A model generated the notes under the pieces. It was given only the letters and a program-made list of their open reading frames with translations, searched no databases and was not told the origin of the DNA. From SIG701 sp045577175 (GTDB lineage: Bacteria; Bacillota; Clostridia; Oscillospirales; CAG-272): a stretch of DNA of 13,453 nt. Positions within the stretch are counted from its first letter, which is position 1, and every line of letters starts with the position of its first letter. The translations under genes and the position numbers were made by a program. This document shows positions 11,951 to 13,453 of this stretch, one piece after another. The DNA is taken from assembly GCA_045577175.1 (NCBI GenBank), contig JAZNHT010000016.1:1-13453 (forward strand), read 5' to 3'.

Positions 11951-12986
11951 GGTGCGCCAGAGCATTCTATAATCGAACCATTTACCTCTTTTAGAGTTAC
12001 GGTTTTGCTTGCTTCCTTATAATTGAATGTTATGACCAGCTTGTCGTCGTAGAGATATACGGCATTTACAAAGCAGTCAATCAGTCTTTGTTTGTGTTCC
12101 TTCGTTTCTAAGCTCATGGTCTGAATTTGCTTCAACCATAGTTTCAAGCCCTCTTTTGTGATTGTGGGCTTCTTCATTTCTTCCTTGACGAGCTTCAAAT
12201 TTATCTCATCTCTTGTATGCTCCAATTCGAGCATTCTCTGTTTCGTTGTTGAAGTAATAATGCCTTTTTCTATTGCCTTTAGTAGATTGTTTAATGCTGT
12301 TTCCGTTTCGCTGAGCCTTTGCTTTAATAACTGAATGACAGGGTTCTCTTTTTGAAAGTTTCGGAATACGATGCCGGCGATATCCTCAAGCACATTATCG
12401 CTCATCATCATTTCACGGGTGTACTTAATAACGATGTTTTCAATCCAGTCTTTCTTGACTGTCTTTTTGTCGCAGGTATGCTTATATTTGGCACCGTTGC
12501 ATTTGTAGTAGCGATGCACGGCTCCGCTTCGGCCTGTGCCGCTCTCACCGGTCATATAACGCCCGCATTTGCCGCAGAATAGCTTGGTTGTCAGTAAGTA
12601 GTCATCCTCAGCCTTGTGCCTTGCTGTGGCTCTCTTGTTCTTCTCACGCTCAATTTGCACCTTGTCAAATAATGCTTGTGGTACGATCCTCGGTATGCCG
12701 TCCTTTTGGACAATATCCCGGAACTTATATTCCCCGATATACCGACGATTCTTTAGCATATCCGTGACGATATTGATGGAACTTTTTGAGCCGAGGGAAG
12801 TAGTCACACCCTTTGCATTAAGCATATCCCTGATTTCCTTGATCGTCTTACCGTTGGCGTATGCTTCAAAAGCTTGTACCACGGAGGGAGCTTTTACGGG
12901 ATCCACCTCGAAGAATTGATCCTTGTTGATGGTGTACCCTATGGGGACTGTACCGCCGTTGAACTTGCATTTCAGCGCATTCTCGG

Positions 12987-13453
12987 TCATACCACGTCCG
13001 ACCTTTTCGGCAAGCTCAGCGGAGTAGTATTCTGCCATAAATAGATTCTTGTTACCTTGTAACGATGATGACCGAGATTTTCGCTAACGATCTTTTGCGC
13101 CTGTCTGGGGTTTTCTATCAATGCGTCTGCGTGGGTCTTCTGTGCGTAGCCGTGTCGAAGTCCGTGCCAGGAGATGGTGGCGTGTCTTTTCTTCTTGCCT
13201 TCTTCTTCGATCTTGTCACGATCCTTGACCATAAACTTCTCTCTGTTGTGGCTCATCCAGTTCTGTAGAGATCGTTTTTCGTCCAGAACACCGTGCTTTT
13301 CGCTGTTTGAGATCAGATAATCACCGGGGCGTAATCCTCTGGCTTGAAAATATTCAACATATCTGGCGATCAACACTCTTTGTGCAGGATCGAGCGTAAT
13401 ATTACGCTTTTGACCGCCTTTACCCTTGGGGACTACAAGCTGACCGTTTTTCA
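12987..13453 (-). pseudogene. Tyrosine integrase, C-terminal part, truncated and fused into serine recombinase sequence
   Basis: The minus-strand frame is open from the right window edge, so the N-terminus is outside. The visible part carries the catalytic-domain beta hairpin with Lys (VPKGKGGQKRNITL), HGLRHGYA (His-x-x-Arg), SENLGHH (second His), and the nucleophilic Tyr in VTRIYL (TAT at 13042-13044). The 15 residues after it (WQNTTPLSLPKRSDVV) are not integrase-like: the sequence there is the beginning of the serine recombinase remnant read in another frame. The 3' end is thus lost or replaced. Whether the protein is still active depends on the missing N-terminal half and on the altered tail. 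Confidence 0.8.

Larger units (their letters stand above)
11707..13038 (-). pseudogene. Large serine recombinase without its catalytic domain
   Basis: The frame gives 443 residues but starts at MAEYYSAELAEKVGRGMTEN. In intact members of the family this stretch lies after the roughly 130-residue resolvase domain that carries the catalytic serine, so the catalytic domain is missing. What remains is the recombinase domain (about 1-125, with NGGTVPIGY and PRIVPQALFDKVQ), the zinc-ribbon (C155-x2-C158, C180, C189), and a coiled coil at about 235-285. There is no ribosome site before the ATG. Residues about 362-443 have low-complexity composition and are translated from the hairpin repeats at 11707-11955, so the true end was probably near 11955. 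The upstream side is joined to a truncated tyrosine integrase. The protein cannot recombine DNA. Confidence 0.85.

Overview
The window looks like a chromosomal segment of a Gram-positive gut-type Clostridia member. I would guess Oscillospirales/Ruminococcaceae, with moderate confidence. The reasons are strong AGGAGG-type ribosome sites, textbook sigma-A promoters with 17-bp spacers, a Gram-positive LexA box, an SdpR/SdpI module, a FakB/FakA pair, and palindromic repeat families common in such genomes. Most of the window is moderately GC-rich. The stretch at about 2050-3020 is clearly AT-rich and looks acquired.

Layout, left to right. (1) 1-862, minus strand: the start of a prophage-type structural operon. 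It has a 12-codon leader ORF, a phage structural protein (501-827), and a second structural protein (1-501) that runs off the left edge. A perfect sigma-A promoter with a LexA-type operator just downstream (953-1012) reads into it, back to back with the nrdR promoter. (2) nrdR (1138-1599), the ribonucleotide reductase repressor. (3) 1628-2048: a promoter, an 18-nt tRNA-Ser fragment, a foldable insert, an intact tRNA-Ser(CGA) and a terminator. (4) 2072-3015: an AT-rich pair, a small zinc-ribbon-like protein and a lipoprotein resembling DUF4839 proteins. (5) A DUF421 membrane protein (3173-3853). (6) 3995-7034: a tightly coupled four-gene operon, SdpR-type repressor, SdpI-type membrane protein, ABC ATPase and ABC permease. 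It has a promoter and a TTTAACA/TGTTAAA operator in front. (7) 7075-8775, minus strand: a macro-domain protein with a C-terminal HTH-like domain, followed by a von Willebrand A (MIDAS) protein whose ribosome site lies inside a 12-bp hairpin. (8) 8986-11576, plus strand: a DegV/FakB-type fatty-acid-binding protein and a FakA-type kinase, behind a promoter with a GTTAAT/ATTAAC palindrome. (9) 11611-13453: a terminator, an array of four short hairpins, a cloverleaf-like inverted-repeat element, and the colliding remains of two recombinases. One is a large serine recombinase without its catalytic domain; the other is the C-terminal part of a tyrosine integrase that runs off the right edge.

The housekeeping functions are nrdR, tRNA-Ser, and fatty-acid activation by FakB/FakA. 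The accessory content sits between them: phage genes at the left edge, the AT-rich pair behind the tRNA, and recombinase debris at the right edge. The best candidates for something not well described are the macro-HTH/vWA pair with its hairpin-controlled second gene, the SOS-box-controlled phage operon next to nrdR, and the two structured repeat elements (1758-1881 and 11690-11902).
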